64,000 bases of DNA from Mycoplasma zalophidermidis (GCF_018913985.1 NZ_JAHMHK010000001.1:310001-374000), one strand, 5' to 3'; positions 21,371 through 33,809 are shown, numbered from the stretch's first letter. Numbers and translations are program-made. The notes: generated by a model from the letters alone, not told the origin.

Positions 21371-22635
21371 GTGCAACAATTTTTGAATATTATTACTTCA
21401 CAGAGTATATATGGAGCGGTTTTTGCAACCTTAGTATTTGTTGGCATTGGTTTCGCCTGTTCTAAAAGTGGCTTAATCAGTTCTGAAATGAATATGAAAC
21501 TTTCATTAACTACCATTAATTATTTTTTACCTGTGTTGTGTTTTGGTGCGTTTATGTAAAATGCTGAGTTTTCAAACATATCTACGATTCTAAAAGTTCT
21601 AATTACTGCTTTTGGATTCTATATTCTATTTGCCACATACGCAAAATTAGTCATAAATTATTGACCTAAATTGATTAGTAACAGAATCCAAAATAAAGCA
21701 ATTTTAGCTTGAGAAAAAGCTGATAAACCTGGCGAATATAGCGCATATAAACAGGCTTATATAAGAAGTTATCAAGAAAGATTATTAGCGATTGAAATGA
21801 TAATTGCTTATGGATCATTACAATACTTTGCGTTCCCATTAATTAAGAGTTTATCTGACACAAGCGGTGGGCAAAGTCTTATTTTTGAAGAATTTGCTAT
21901 TGCATTATTGCAAATTTGAAATATTCCCTTTTTAATCGCCGTATCTACTCACATGCGATGTCTTACGCCGGTATTAAAATCAACAGAAAAGAACTTAAAT
22001 CCTTAGGCAAAGCTTTATTGCACCCTATGTTGATTACGCTATATATCTCTTTAATTTGTTACTTATTACAATTTGTGTTCCGAACTCAATTCATTGAACC
22101 TAACGCAACACTTGATAAAAGTTTGAATATTTCAAATTATGGTTATTATCAATGTGTTTATAATCCCGTGATTCATAAATCAATACCGCAAGAATTTTTA
22201 CATCATTTTTGAGCAGCATTTCCTAAACAATTTCCAATGTTTGGAATGACTATTGCACTGGGAGTTGGGATTGTATCGCCGATTGCTTGAATTAACACAG
22301 GTGTGTCGTTACATTGTTCAAACGTTAAATCTGGTATTAAATCATTATCTGTTTGAATGTGTGTTATTAGAAAATTAATTATAACTCCTTTAGTTATGCT
22401 TTTGGTAATTTCAATCCCTATGGTTTATACTAAATTTATTAACGTTTCGACTGGTGTCTTGTTTGTCTTGTTGATGGCCTGTCCTCCGGCAACTGCATGC
22501 GTTACCTACTCACTAGCGGCGAATCATAAAGAAATAGATTTCACTGCTCAGGTTTCATCACTCGCTACGTTATGTTGTCTACTTACTATTCCTTTGTGAG
22601 TTGTTAGTTCGTTCTGTGTTCTGTCAATTCTATAA
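21371..22635 (+). pseudogene. AEC family (auxin efflux carrier-like) transporter, broken
   Basis: A multi-pass permease of the AEC family, about 420 codons if intact. AGGAGG precedes a GTG start at 21371. Two lesions are visible. TAA at 21557-21559 interrupts after FGAFM and probably replaced a CAA (Gln) codon. Near 21945 the frame changes: IPFLIAV is followed by SYAGIKINRKEL in another frame, consistent with a 2-base insertion. From 21950 the frame stays open to TAA at 22633. The C-terminal block MACPPATACVTYSLA is typical. Unlikely to give a working protein. Confidence 0.8.
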
Positions 22636-22645
22636 ATTTGAATGC

Positions 22646-22680
22646 AAAAACAGCTATGTATATAAATGTTAGCTGTTTTT
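22646..22680 (+). terminator. Terminator of the AEC pseudogene
   Basis: AAAAACAGCTA/TAGCTGTTTTT stem with a 13-nt loop, just after the stop codon. Confidence 0.8.
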
Positions 22681-22723
22681 ATTATTTTGTTTGAATATTT
22701 TAAAATACTAATTGCCTATAAAA

Positions 22724-22951
22724 TTATCATTTTCTGATAAATTTACGCTCACTATCTTTCATTCCACCAAAAATTGCTAGGAATCAATCAATTATTGCTC
22801 CAATTCCGAATCAACCACCCGTTAGTAATTTAAAGATGCCTAGTCAAACACGACCAGCGTAAATTCTATCCATTCCTAAAAATCCAAAAAAAGTCGATAA
22901 TATAACTAATGCAGTACGACTTCTAAATGATGTTTGATTAATTTCATTCAT
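22724..22951 (-). CDS. TM2 domain-containing membrane protein
   Basis: 75-aa protein of two transmembrane helices with the TM2 hallmark FLGMDRIYAGR between them and a basic C-terminus. TGA Trp codons hide it from the standard code. AAAGGAT lies before the ATG at 22951. It is an intact paralogue of the frameshifted gene at 13339. Function of bacterial TM2 proteins is unknown. It lies inside the rearranged AEC/aminopeptidase patch. Confidence 0.8.
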
Positions 22952-23033
22952 AGTATATCCTTTCAAAATGTGTTTTGTTTATAAGTAATTAATTTTGATA
23001 CTTAATTACTTACCACCATTTTAATGGTTCTGT

Positions 23034-23308
23034 AAAAAAAAAAAAAAAAGGAGGTTTTTCCTTTTTTTTGATTGTTTTTAGGTTAAATTTCCGGAAATAA
23101 TTTAAATTAAAGCTAATTCTGTAAGTGTTTTAACCATAGGACTTTGAGGAACTTCGTTAATGTCTGCTGTACCGGTGATATCCATATGGATGTATTCAAC
23201 ACCTTCAGTGAATTCTTTCAAGAACATTGCAGCTGAACAAGACCCAGCTAAACCTGATAAATCAGTATTTTTTAGATCAGCAACTACAGATTTTTTGAGT
23301 CCTTCAGC
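23034..23308 (-). repeat. Duplicated 3' end of the leucyl aminopeptidase gene with its terminator (copy 1)
   Basis: This stretch repeats 24048-24323 with about seven differences: the last 69 codons of the aminopeptidase gene, its stop (23102), the terminator and the long A-run (16 A here, 17 A there). There is no start codon or promoter, so it is a dead fragment. Homology stops abruptly at 23308 inside CCTTCAGC, where a fragment of an AEC transporter gene begins. Confidence 0.9.
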
Positions 23309-23452
23309 GACGGTGTGTTACTTACCAATGTTAAATCATAAGAAATATGTTGTCCGATCATGTTGGAACATTGTGTTGTTAATTTGCATTTCTCTATGAA
23401 TGTCGGTTCGTTCTGTGTTCTGTCAATTCTTTAAATTTGAAAATAAAAAACA
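23309..23452 (+). pseudogene. 3' remnant of a second AEC transporter gene
   Basis: Read on the plus strand, the sequence gives A-T-V-C-Y..NHKK..ISLWMSVRSVFC, which lines up with the C-terminus of the broken AEC gene (ATACVTYSLAANHKE..IPLWVVSSFCVL). The end TTCGTTCTGTGTTCTGTCAA is nearly identical at nucleotide level to 22609-22628. Only about 45 codons remain and no start exists. Confidence 0.65.
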
Positions 23453-23479
23453 ACTATTCGTTTAAACGTTAGTTGTTTT
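23447..23479 (+). terminator. Terminator following the AEC remnant
   Basis: AAAACAACTA/TAGTTGTTTT stem, the counterpart of the terminator at 22646-22680. It may also serve the minus-strand gene ending at 23516. Confidence 0.65.
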
Positions 23480-23515
23480 AATTTATGATGATTTTGCAAA
23501 GTTAATATTCGTGTT

Positions 23516-23965
23516 TTAATTTTCAATTAATGTTTCTATATTTTCGGAAATTCCACCTTGAAGCTCAACTGCCATTTGGTAAATACTTTTTTGTTCTTCA
23601 ATAGTTTTATTTAATTGGTCTTGAATGTTGCGTAGTTTCTTTTTAAAGACCATAATGTAAAGAACACCTGGAATTATTAAAAATAGTAATAGTATCAATA
23701 CTGCCATTTTATTAATTTTTGTGTTTGATAATTGTTCTTTTAATGTTTTTTTGCGTTCCTCTAAATCAAGAAATTGTTGGAATAGACTTCCAAGTCTAAT
23801 AGCGTTTTTATTGCTATCTGTATCAATAGTAAAGTCCAATTTTACATTTCCTTGTGAAATATCTTGTGAACCTTTTAATTCGAATCCAAAATGACCTGCA
23901 ATTTCATTAAAATAATCTTCTCTACCAATTGAAGTTCTTAATGTTTTATTAATAAATTTAGCCAT
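23516..23965 (-). CDS. Hypothetical single-span membrane protein
   Basis: 149 aa, family not recognised. Residues 1-65 are soluble with conserved-looking acidic patches, 66-85 are charged, a hydrophobic helix lies at about 88-109, and 110-149 form a probable coiled coil (KKLRNIQDQLNKTIEEQK). It has no signal peptide. AAGGAGA precedes the ATG. It lies between the AEC remnant and the intact aminopeptidase gene. Confidence 0.7.
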   Translation of the reverse strand: MAKFINKTLRTSIGREDYFNEIAGHFGFELKGSQDISQGNVKLDFTIDTDSNKNAIRLGSLFQQFLDLEERKKTLKEQLSNTKINKMAVLILLLFLIIPGVLYIMVFKKKLRNIQDQLNKTIEEQKSIYQMAVELQGGISENIETLIEN

Positions 23966-24116
23966 AACTTTCTCCTTATAATGTTTTATTTCTTTTACAT
24001 ATAATAATAATGAATTAATATACGTATCAGTATTTTATAGGTCTAGTAAAAAAAAAAAAAAAAAGGAGGTTTTTCCTTTTTTTTGATTGTTTTTAGGTTA
24101 AATTTCCGGAAATAAT

Positions 24117-25481
<1,365 letters not shown>

Positions 25482-25588
25482 ATTTTTCTCCTTCTCATAA
25501 TAATAATTATATTTTAGCATTATAACCATTACTTTTACTTAAATAGTGATTATTAATTTTAAGTAAAATAAAAATAGGAAAAACTCTA

Positions 25589-26539
25589 TTATTTAGTCTT
25601 AATTCATATTTTGTCAGGTACGAGTGTTCACAATAGAGAAACTAAAATTAATGCGGATAATAAATAGTTATATCAATGATAAGTTTGTCAACCTTTGAAA
25701 AATATTACTTCAAGAATAACAGCAAACGCTGAATAAGAAATATTTAACCCGACAGCTAGCGAAATACCTAATTTATTAATCGAAAAGTAATAACAAATAA
25801 AACTTATCGCTCCAAAAAAAGACGCGGCTATTATTACTCAAATATTTTTATAATTTAAAAGCTGTGTTACATTTTCTGAATACGAATTTGTTGCAGGTGC
25901 AATGATACAACCTAATACAATTGCTGAAACAATATGTCTTATCATAATAGAAACTTGTGGATCTATATCACGATCCATCGAAATTGAAGATAAAAACGCT
26001 TCCATTCCTCACCCAGCAACACACAATATCGCAAAAATGTATCCTTTAAATGAGTGAGTTTTTGTTTCAATCTGTAAAATTCCGAAAGTTAATACACAAA
26101 GAAACGCAATTACAATACCTACTAAACCATTTTTGCTTGTTTTTTGTTTTAAAAAAATGAAAGCTAATACACTAGCTAAAATTACGTAACATATTGAAAT
26201 TGAACTTGTTTGGCCAACTCCAATTTCCTTAATTGCAAGTATATACATTGTCATTCCGAAAGGAGCGCCTATAGTGGAACTTAAAAGCAAAATCCAAAGA
26301 TTTTTGTTTTTAAAAGCAGATTTTATTTCTTTACTTTTTTTCATAATTAAAACAATTATAAATGCCCACAATATTGCAAATAAGTCATGAATTAATGTAA
26401 CTAAGATGCCTAATTCTCAACTGTCTGTTGGCACTAGTTTTGTAAAGAATAATAGGAAAATTCCATCAATTGCCCAAAACAGGCCTGATAATAATCCTAT
26501 AATGTTAGACATTCAATTATGTTTTTTAATCAAATTCAT
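25589..26539 (-). CDS. licB: EamA/DMT family transporter, LicB-like choline permease
   Basis: 316 aa with ten predicted helices in two EamA repeats (STIGAPFGMTMYILAIKEIGVGQ is in the first, split about residues 87-108). It overlaps the end of the fused cytidylyltransferase/choline kinase gene by 14 nt. In lic loci of Haemophilus, Neisseria and Streptococcus, LicB is a transporter of this superfamily and supplies choline. The link to choline is inferred from that neighbour; the transporter alone could carry other substrates. Confidence 0.72.
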
Positions 26540-28139
26540 TTTCCAAAATCTCCGTATATTCTTTTGCGTAGCCTAACATTGTTTCTTTATAATCCGAGAA
26601 AAATAAATTCTGTTCTTCTTTAAAAATCGATCACAAGTATCATAGATATCCCTGGATAGCAATATAAGAATAATACACTTTTTTGTCTTCTTTTTTAATT
26701 TTACCGCCCAAGTATATTTTTAATAATTTATCGCATTGCTTTCTTGAATAATATGAATATAGGCATCATGCCGACAAATCAAAATATTTATCACCAGTAC
26801 CTGAATATTCCCAATCTATGATTCTTATGTCATTATCATTATTGATTAACACATTATCACAAATAAAATCTACATGTATTAAATGTCTATCTCTGTCTTT
26901 TATTTTGTCATAAATTTTAATTAATTTGTTCTCTAATTCTATTGTTTTAGTTAAAACTTGCTTATTCAAAATTAGTGATTTATAGTAAGTCATTCTTTCA
27001 ATAACATCAAACTCGTAGTTTGCATTGTATTTATTTTCATGAAATATTTTAATGGCTTCCAGTGCTTTTGTTACTTCGCTTCAATTTTTAGGATTAACTG
27101 TGCGATGATTATCGTGAAATAATGCAATTTTAGCACCGTATGTTTCTAACCCTTTATCTTTATTGTGTTCGTAATGAATTAGTATTTCTCTATTAGGAAG
27201 GTTAGTAGTAGTTTTATAAGTATTAAATTCATTTTCGCGGTTTATTAATTTATCGGAACCCAAACCAGGAATTCTGTAGATGTATACTTTATCGTTGATT
27301 TCAAAAGTGAATGAATCATTAGTCATGCCAGCCTTGACGGGTTTCATATTTTTTATTTCGGTTAAGTTAATTCCAAAAACTTTTTTAATCAAATTAAAAT
27401 GCGGATTATTTTTTATAGATTTAACTTCGGGATTAAATTCAATAAGCTCGTCTATAGTATCTATTTCTAGTAATTTCCCAGATAAATTATAGGTGTGTAA
27501 ATCAATGTGATTTAGTGCTTTGGCTAGAGCGTCTTCTCAGTATAAATTAGAATTCTTTTTGTAATTTTCAACAAGCATTTGTTTTATTGTTCTTGATAAA
27601 ATTATAAAATCGCTTGTTTTAAAATAACTTATTCCAGTAATAAATTCGGAATAATTTTCATCTTTTTTCCCAATTTTAAATAATTTTATTGTCTTATTAT
27701 CTTTTCTTTTGACTATGTTTCATTCTTTATTTGGTGAATATGAATTAATCGTATTTACTCAAGAATAATTCGTGTTTTTATTAAAAACATTTTCATTAAG
27801 GTAGCAGTCACTAGGAGCAATATAGAAAGCGTCATATTTATTTAAATCTATGTTTTTAGTTGCTTCATATACACTGATAATTGAGTTTGTTTGGGAATAC
27901 TTCGGGTTTAGAATTTCCGTCATATTATATTTGGATATCATAGGTTTAAATAAATTTTTTTTGTAACCGGTAACTATATAGATATCTATTGAATCATCAT
28001 TCGGAATATACTCCAACATTTTGTCTAAAAAGTTTCTATCTTGTTTATCAATTTTTAATAATGCTTTAGGAGTAAGGAGTGTTAAAGGTGTTAAGCGTGA
28101 ACCAAACCCCGCAGCGAGAATTATTAATGCTTTTTTCAT
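26526..28139 (-). CDS. licCA: Fused CTP:phosphocholine cytidylyltransferase / choline kinase (LicC-LicA)
   Basis: 537-aa two-domain protein. Residues 1-245 are a LicC-like nucleotidyltransferase: the nucleotide site LAAGFGSRLTPLT is followed by TPKALLKI, then the metal Asp in APSDCY. From about residue 250 on there is a LicA/choline kinase-like domain: a Gly-rich GMTNDSF loop, the Brenner motif H422-V-D424-x4-N429 and IIDWEY with Asp442. Together they would phosphorylate choline and activate it as CDP-choline. GGAGG precedes the ATG at 28139. Coupled to the LicB-like transporter. Strong TGA-as-Trp use in the linker. Fusions in this order are known in Treponema. Confidence 0.82.
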
Positions 28140-28304
28140 AAAACCTCCGGTGGTAGTTGTATTAATTATAATATGTAATTAAATTAACGTCAATTTGTTG
28201 TGATTTGCAATTAAGAAATACTATATTATTTGGGATAATGTTCAGATTTTTTAGCTAACTTTCAAGTATTTACTCTATTAAATATTAAATTTAAAATTAT
28301 TGAC

Positions 28305-28310
28305 TATAAT
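28305..28310 (+). promoter_or_regulatory. -10 box for a leaderless ECF transporter mRNA
   Basis: TATAAT exactly 6 nt before the ATG at 28317, with no ribosome binding site. One of several such starts in the window. Confidence 0.55.
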
Positions 28311-28316
28311 AAATCT

Positions 28317-29312
28317 ATGATAAATGAGTACGGAAATGACCAAGATTTCAAATTATTCACAAAATGGTCAATAAGAAAAATAACTTTTATCGGTATTCTA
28401 ATCGCGATATCGGTTGCATTTTTCTTAATCGTTTTTCAATTTATGCCTTTTATATCATTGCCGGCATATAAAATAAGCGTAATTGGGTTACCAATTAAAA
28501 TAACTGGGTTAATTTTTGGGCCTATTATCGGTGCTTTTGTAGGTGTTGTTTCAGACTTAATTTCCTTTTTATTCGTACCAAGTTTGTTTAACCCTTTATT
28601 TATTCTTGCTGCAGCATTAGACGGAATAATTCCGGGTATTATAGGTTTTGTCTTCCTGAAATTGCTTAAATTTCTTTTTGGAGGTAGATTTCAAGATAGC
28701 TATTATGCCGACATGATGGAAACATTATTCAAAAGATTAGATAAGCTTTATTTAGATCCAATAGTTAATGCACAAAAAATCAAGAAAATAGAAAATAGAA
28801 TTATCAATTTATATTACAAACGAAAAGAATTGGTTCAAAAAAACAATAAAAAAAGAGACTTGTTAAACATCAATATGGTTGTTGGTACAACGGTTTTGGC
28901 AATTATTATGTTACTAGTCACATGATTAATTGGATTTAAAATTGATGAACACACGATACAAGGCGGTATTATAACCAATCGTTGAGTTTTGCTTGGAATA
29001 ATGTTGTCTGGTTATGTTGCTATGTTGGTATTTATCGTTATTGCTCGGTTTAAATTAAAATCTTCACTTTATTTAATCATAGTTCCAATTGTAGTGTTTT
29101 CTGCTCTGATAGAACTTGCTAATGTTCCAATATTATCTCTCGCAGAAAAAAAGAGTATTGAACAATCTGGTTCAGCCGGATCGATATTTGTTTATATGTT
29201 CCAACATATTATTCTTAGTCCCGTCAAAATTTGGGGTAATATGTTTATAATATTTTTCACTTATAAAATAGTTTCGCCACTTATTTATAAAAATCACGAC
29301 ATCACTTATTAA
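28317..29312 (+). CDS. ECF transporter S component
   Basis: 331-aa substrate-binding membrane subunit of an energy-coupling factor vitamin importer. The N-terminal half has ISLPAYKISVIGLPIKITG and FGPIIGAFVGVVSDL (the hydrophobic GxxxG-like pattern of S components). An unusual soluble, Lys-rich helical insert of about 60 residues (roughly 120-180) divides the helices, followed by four further helices. It would share ATPase and T subunits encoded elsewhere. Folate or a related vitamin is plausible but cannot be told from the sequence. Confidence 0.8.
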
Positions 29313-29313
29313 G

Positions 29314-29334
29314 TAGGCATTGAAGCCTATTTTT
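29314..29334 (+). terminator. Terminator after the ECF S component gene
   Basis: TAGGC/GCCTA stem with a 6-nt loop followed by TTTTTC. Short stem, possibly leaky into the next gene. Confidence 0.55.
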
Positions 29335-29365
29335 CAATAGCATTTGGTAATCTGGAAAGGTAATT

Positions 29366-31162
29366 ATGAAAAAAAATAACTACTTAAAACAACTATTAAT
29401 ATCTACTGCTGCAATCGCTGGAACATCTGTAATTAGTGCTTCATGTACTAATTTAGGAATTTTATTAGGGATTAATAAAAATCTTTATATTACAAAGCAA
29501 ATTCCTGATAATTTACTTAGAATTGATTATCTCAAATTTAAAAATATAAGTCATGAATATGGTATAGCCAAAAATAACTACGTTGATATTTACCGCGAAA
29601 ACGGTAATGAAGACTTGTATGTCAATGTCAATCAAATGTTTTCTGCAATGAATGGTTTTTTTAATCTAAAGATGATAAAAAATATAGATTATAACAACCA
29701 AAGCGTCAAGTTTAATTTTTGAAATGGCGAGCAAATATTATTTGATGCAGATAAAAACAAGATTTTCTATACATCTAGCGATGCTTTCTCGTTTTTGTTT
29801 AGAACGCAAATGACAGATTATGGTAGATATATTCATAATGTTGATTACAAGGTCAAAAATTTTAACGATAGTAACTCAGTTCCTAGTTTTGAATTAAACA
29901 ATTATAATTACAAACTTTACATTGAAGATAGTAATGTTTTTATACCTTTTAGCTTATTCAATTTAATGTTTTGTTCTTCAAATTATTATAATCTCTACTA
30001 TAACGGTAATGAATTAATCGGTGCTGATTATGAACAAACAAGAGTGCCAAATAACTATATGAATAGTTTTTATGCGAAAAATTCTGTTATCAACACCCAA
30101 AACACAAGAATAAACAATTATAATTTCATGTCATTTTTATTTGATAATTACTATGGGTTGGCCAATGAATTGTTTAAGGTACAACAAGTTAAGAATTTTG
30201 ATGAGTATGCCACTAAAATTGGTATCAAAAATGATTTATTAAGTACTGATAATAAAGATTATAACGAAGCTTATTTTAAACTTTGATATAGTGATTTAAA
30301 TGAGTTACATTCTAGAATTATTTCTTATAGTTTTCAGGATAAAAAGTATAAGAATACTGACGGTAAGAACTATTCTCAAAAAAATATCAGTTATCATGAA
30401 CGACTAAAACAATTAAATGCTTTGAGAGAAAAAAAATCAAAAAATTCAAGAGTAGTGCACTTTGAAAGTCCTAATACTGCAAGAATAATATTAGATTCTT
30501 TTGACGTTGGCACATCAAGTCAACTTAATTCTGAGGAAAAATGAAGATATGATTCTTATTGATTAATGGATGCTGCAATTAAAAAAATTAGGACAGATCA
30601 AAGAGGTAAAAATATTAAAAATATAATTTTGGACATATCCCTAAATGGTGGTGGTTCAGCAGCTGCGATGGAAAAAGTATTAGGCTTCTTAACAAACAAT
30701 CCGATAAATTTATTAGTACAAGACAAACTAAGCAAAACTGTATCGCTCAATCAATTCAATATAGACACGAATCAGGATTCAATAGTTAATAAAAATGATT
30801 CATACTCTGAATATAAATGATATGTTTTGACTGGAATTAATACTTTTAGTGCTGCCAATTTATTCGCACATATTGTTAAGACTCAACATATAGCTACAGT
30901 AATTGGAAATAAGACTGGTGGTGGAATGTTTTCGGTTCTACCAACAGTATTGCCTGATGGCTCTAATGTGGATATTTCCAGCACAAGTGGTTTTAGTGGA
31001 TATGATGGTAATTGAAACAATATCACTTTGACTAATTTACCAATAACCGAAAACGGTGTTGAACCAGATATTTATTTAACCTACGACGATTATTATTCAC
31101 CTAATATTATTAACAGAATCGAAAACTATAAACCTGATAATACTCACATTAGTATAGATTAA
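29366..31162 (+). CDS. S41 family serine protease lipoprotein
   Basis: 598-aa lipoprotein with Cys27 in SVISASC. The C-terminal half is an S41 (C-terminal processing/tricorn-type) protease domain: NTFSAANLFA with probable nucleophile Ser495, GNKTGGGMFS downstream, and DLNELHS with His315, the likely general base. Near the end, GVEPDIYLTYDD is a common S41 ending. The canonical Lys of CtpA-like enzymes is not present, so the S-H-E type (S41B) mechanism is more likely. No PDZ domain is visible. The N-terminal 300 residues are Asn/Tyr-rich and unique. A paralogue is at 57246. Confidence 0.85.
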
Positions 31163-31261
31163 ATTTCTACAAAAATTTAGTCTGCTTTTAAAAAAACACG
31201 AAATATTATTATGGTTTTCTAATTTATTTTAAAAAGCAGTTCAAAACATTTATTTTTATCC

Positions 31262-31291
31262 AAAAACTTGTGTTAAGCAAGTTTTTGTTTT
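31262..31291 (+). terminator. Terminator after the S41 protease gene
   Basis: AAAAACTTG/CAAGTTTTT stem with a 7-nt loop, then TGTTTTG. Confidence 0.75.
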
Positions 31292-31397
31292 GTAATATTT
31301 TCAGCACACAAACTAAGTGAAAAAAGAGTTTTTTAACAGTAAAAAAATAATTATTTCTTTTGCTTTTATCTTAAAATGTTATAAAATTATTTCACGT

Positions 31398-31474
31398 GGT
31401 CGCGTAGCTCAGCAGGATAGAGCACAAGCCTTCTAAGCTTGTTGTCAGAGGTTCGAATCCTCTCGTGATCGCCA
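31398..31474 (+). tRNA. tRNA-Arg (UCU)
   Basis: 77-nt cloverleaf: acceptor GGTCGCG pairs with CGTGATC (two G-U pairs), D-arm GCTC/GAGC, anticodon stem CAAGC/GCTTG with loop CTTCTAA (anticodon TCT), T-loop TTCGAAT, encoded CCA. Confidence 0.95.
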
Positions 31475-31513
31475 TTTTTTTATTCATTTTTCAGTATCAT
31501 TCGTTAAATTTAA

Positions 31514-31548
31514 TAAAAAAAATAGCTTTTAGTGAGCTATATTTTTAT
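31514..31548. terminator. Bidirectional terminator between tRNA-Arg and the BI-1-like gene
   Basis: AAAATAGCT pairs with AGCTATATTTT; it overlaps the minus-strand stop codon at 31545. Confidence 0.7.
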
Positions 31549-32255
31549 TTTCCAAAAAAGTTTGAAAGATATATAAATGCATATATATAATCAAAGGCTA
31601 AACGATAACCAAAGTAAATAGACCATTTTATTAATTCTCCAACTGATTGTTGTTCAGGTGTTAGCTTTTTAAAATTGTTATTGAATTTAATAATGATTAA
31701 TCAATCAATAGCCATGTAGCAAAGTGTTAGAAGGAAACCAACACCACTTATTATGGTAAATATTAATTGATGAGATGAAAATCATGAAACCAACATTAAA
31801 ACAATTATTGTTATGAATAAGGTAATCATAATCGGAGTTATTTTATTTATTTTTAATACATTAAAATACGCTAATGCCCCGATTAATACCATTGAAGCTG
31901 CAGGAATGAAGAAAATTGCTGTCAGTTTAATTAATTCATGGTTGCTTACAAATTGATTTATTCCGTATCCTAATCCATAAAATCCCAAGAGGAACATTGA
32001 TATTGAGGCTAATGGGCCCAAAATATAAGCTTTCATTTTATGGCCAAAAACTAAAATTATAATAATGAGTGCAAAATCAAGAAGAGTTCCAGCCAAAATA
32101 ACTCACAATTGTAAGCTAATATCGAATATGTAATTATAAAGTATGCCACCAGCTAGTGCTACTATAATAAAAAAAGCTAGTGATAATATTGATCCCCCAA
32201 TAATTTTATTGTTTCTAATAATATGGTTTTTTAAGTCATTAGTTTGTGTGTTCAT
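31545..32255 (-). CDS. Bax inhibitor-1 (BI-1/TMBIM) family-like membrane protein
   Basis: 236 aa with seven predicted helices and a short basic end. Helix spacing, the block GFYGLGYGINQF and the final IYLSNFFGK resemble mollicute members of the BI-1/YccA superfamily, thought to be ion-permeable or calcium-leak channels; this assignment is tentative. TATGAT lies exactly 6 nt before the ATG (minus strand) and there is no ribosome binding site. Confidence 0.65.
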
Positions 32256-32305
32256 AATTTAATCATATCACTAAAAGCAAAATAAAAAATCACCAATAGG
32301 TGATA

Positions 32306-32380
32306 TGGTTGCCCCAGTTAGATTCGAACTAACGCATGTCGGTACCAAAAACCGATGCCTTACCGCTTGGCTATGGGGCA
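32306..32380 (-). tRNA. tRNA-Gln (UUG)
   Basis: 75-nt cloverleaf on the minus strand with acceptor TGCCCCA/TGGGGCA, anticodon loop TTTTGGT (anticodon TTG) and encoded CCA. It is 3 nt downstream of tRNA-Tyr. Confidence 0.95.
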
Positions 32381-32383
32381 AAA

Positions 32384-32468
32384 TGGTGGAGAGGGAGGGA
32401 TTCGAACCCCCGAACCGTTAGGAAGTGGGTTACAGCCACCCGCGTTTGGCCGCTTCGCTACCTCTCCA
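32384..32468 (-). tRNA. tRNA-Tyr (GUA)
   Basis: 85-nt class II tRNA with a long variable arm, acceptor TGGAGAG/CTCTCCA, anticodon loop CTGTAAC (anticodon GTA) and encoded CCA. Read from a TATAAT at 32494-32499 on the minus strand together with tRNA-Gln. Confidence 0.95.
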
Positions 32469-32837
32469 TATATTTGCTAAAATTAGCATTACTATTATAA
32501 TATAAAAATTTTGATAAATATAATTTTTTTATTTTTTTATATTAGTTTAGATTTTCTTACAATTTTTGCTTAATGACTAACTCAATATATTTTATAATCG
32601 CATTCAATAAATTAAATAATTTTTGACCAAAATACACGTTTTAAAACTGATATGTTTTTTAAAAAATAAAAATTATTTATGTTGCTTAAAAATATATGCT
32701 CTACAATTTAAAACCTTTATAACTAACTAATTATTGGTAAAAAAATCCCTAAAATGACCATTAATAAATAAATTAAAACAAAAAAGCAAATATAAATGAG
32801 TATACCTTTATAATATAAGTAACAAGGTAGGAGTATT
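32469..32837. other. AT-rich intergenic region with divergent promoters
   Basis: 369 bp without a supportable gene. On the minus strand a TATAAT (32494-32499) would drive tRNA-Tyr/Gln. Near the other end TATAATAT followed by AGGTAGGAG leads into prs. An ACACGTTTT motif is at 32634-32642. Nothing else stands out. Confidence 0.6.
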
Positions 32838-33809
32838 ATGAAGAAAGAAAATATTATGTTATTTGGTATGCCAAATTGTATCCCTTTGACTGAAAAAATA
32901 GCCAAAATTTTAGGTTTGCATGTTTCACCTATAACAAAAACATTATTTGCTGATGGTGAAAGAATGATAGTCAGCGAAGAAACTGTACGTAGTAAAGATG
33001 TCTATGTAGTAGCATCAACATCTAGACCAGTTAATGATAACTTAATGGATTTACTTTTATTTATAGATTCGTTAAAAAGGGCTAGTGCCAACTCAATTAC
33101 AATTGCGCTTAGCTATTATGGCTACGCGCGTCAAGACCGTAAAGCCAGCGGTCGTCAACCCATAGGTGCGAAACTCGTTGCCGATTTAATTCAAACCGCC
33201 GGTGCAACAAAAATCATTGCAGTTGATTTACACAACCCTGCTATCCAAGGTTTTTTTGATATCCCAATCGATGATTTAAGAGGAGCGTATCCAATTGCCA
33301 AAGCAGTTAAACAACTAAAAGAACCTTTTACGGTTGTTTCTCCAGATCACGGTGGAACAATTCGTGCTAGAAAACTTGCAGAACTAATAGCAGATACTGT
33401 AAAGATTAGTATTATTGATAAACGTAGAACTGGAACCAATCAAACTGAAGTTATGGGCTTAATTGGTGGAGTTGAAGGTGAGAATGTTGTTATTATTGAC
33501 GATATTATTGACACAGGTGGCACTATATTAAAAGCGGTAGATACTTTAAAAGCACACGGAGCAAAAAAAATTATTGTTGCAGCCACACATGGTATATTTA
33601 CTAAAGGTTTTGAAATATTTGAAAACAACCCCAATTTATCAAGAGTAATTATTACCGATTCAATTGATAATTCAGACATAGAAGGAAAATTTAGCAAATT
33701 ACAAGTTATATCATTAGACGAATTTATCGCCGGTGTAATTGAAGCTTCAATAACTGGTAAATCAGTATCTGATTTGTATGATGAATTTGCTAATGTTATT
33801 AAAAAATAA
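32838..33809 (+). CDS. prs: Ribose-phosphate pyrophosphokinase
   Basis: 323-aa PRPP synthetase, which joins ATP and ribose-5-phosphate for nucleotide salvage. SYYGYARQDRKASGR is the ATP-binding block, VDLHNPAIQGFFDIP follows, SPDHGG binds pyrophosphate, and VVIIDDIIDTGGTI near residues 217-230 is the PRPP site. TAGGAG precedes the ATG. Its stop overlaps the rsmG start (TAATG). Confidence 0.96.
   Translation: MKKENIMLFGMPNCIPLTEKIAKILGLHVSPITKTLFADGERMIVSEETVRSKDVYVVASTSRPVNDNLMDLLLFIDSLKRASANSITIALSYYGYARQDRKASGRQPIGAKLVADLIQTAGATKIIAVDLHNPAIQGFFDIPIDDLRGAYPIAKAVKQLKEPFTVVSPDHGGTIRARKLAELIADTVKISIIDKRRTGTNQTEVMGLIGGVEGENVVIIDDIIDTGGTILKAVDTLKAHGAKKIIVAATHGIFTKGFEIFENNPNLSRVIITDSIDNSDIEGKFSKLQVISLDEFIAGVIEASITGKSVSDLYDEFANVIKK

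Noticed and set aside
23160-23399. Plus-strand frame starting in the duplicated aminopeptidase fragment
   Set aside because: It reads antisense to the aminopeptidase fragment and then runs into the AEC remnant. It has no start signals, and the same antisense frame exists at 24175.
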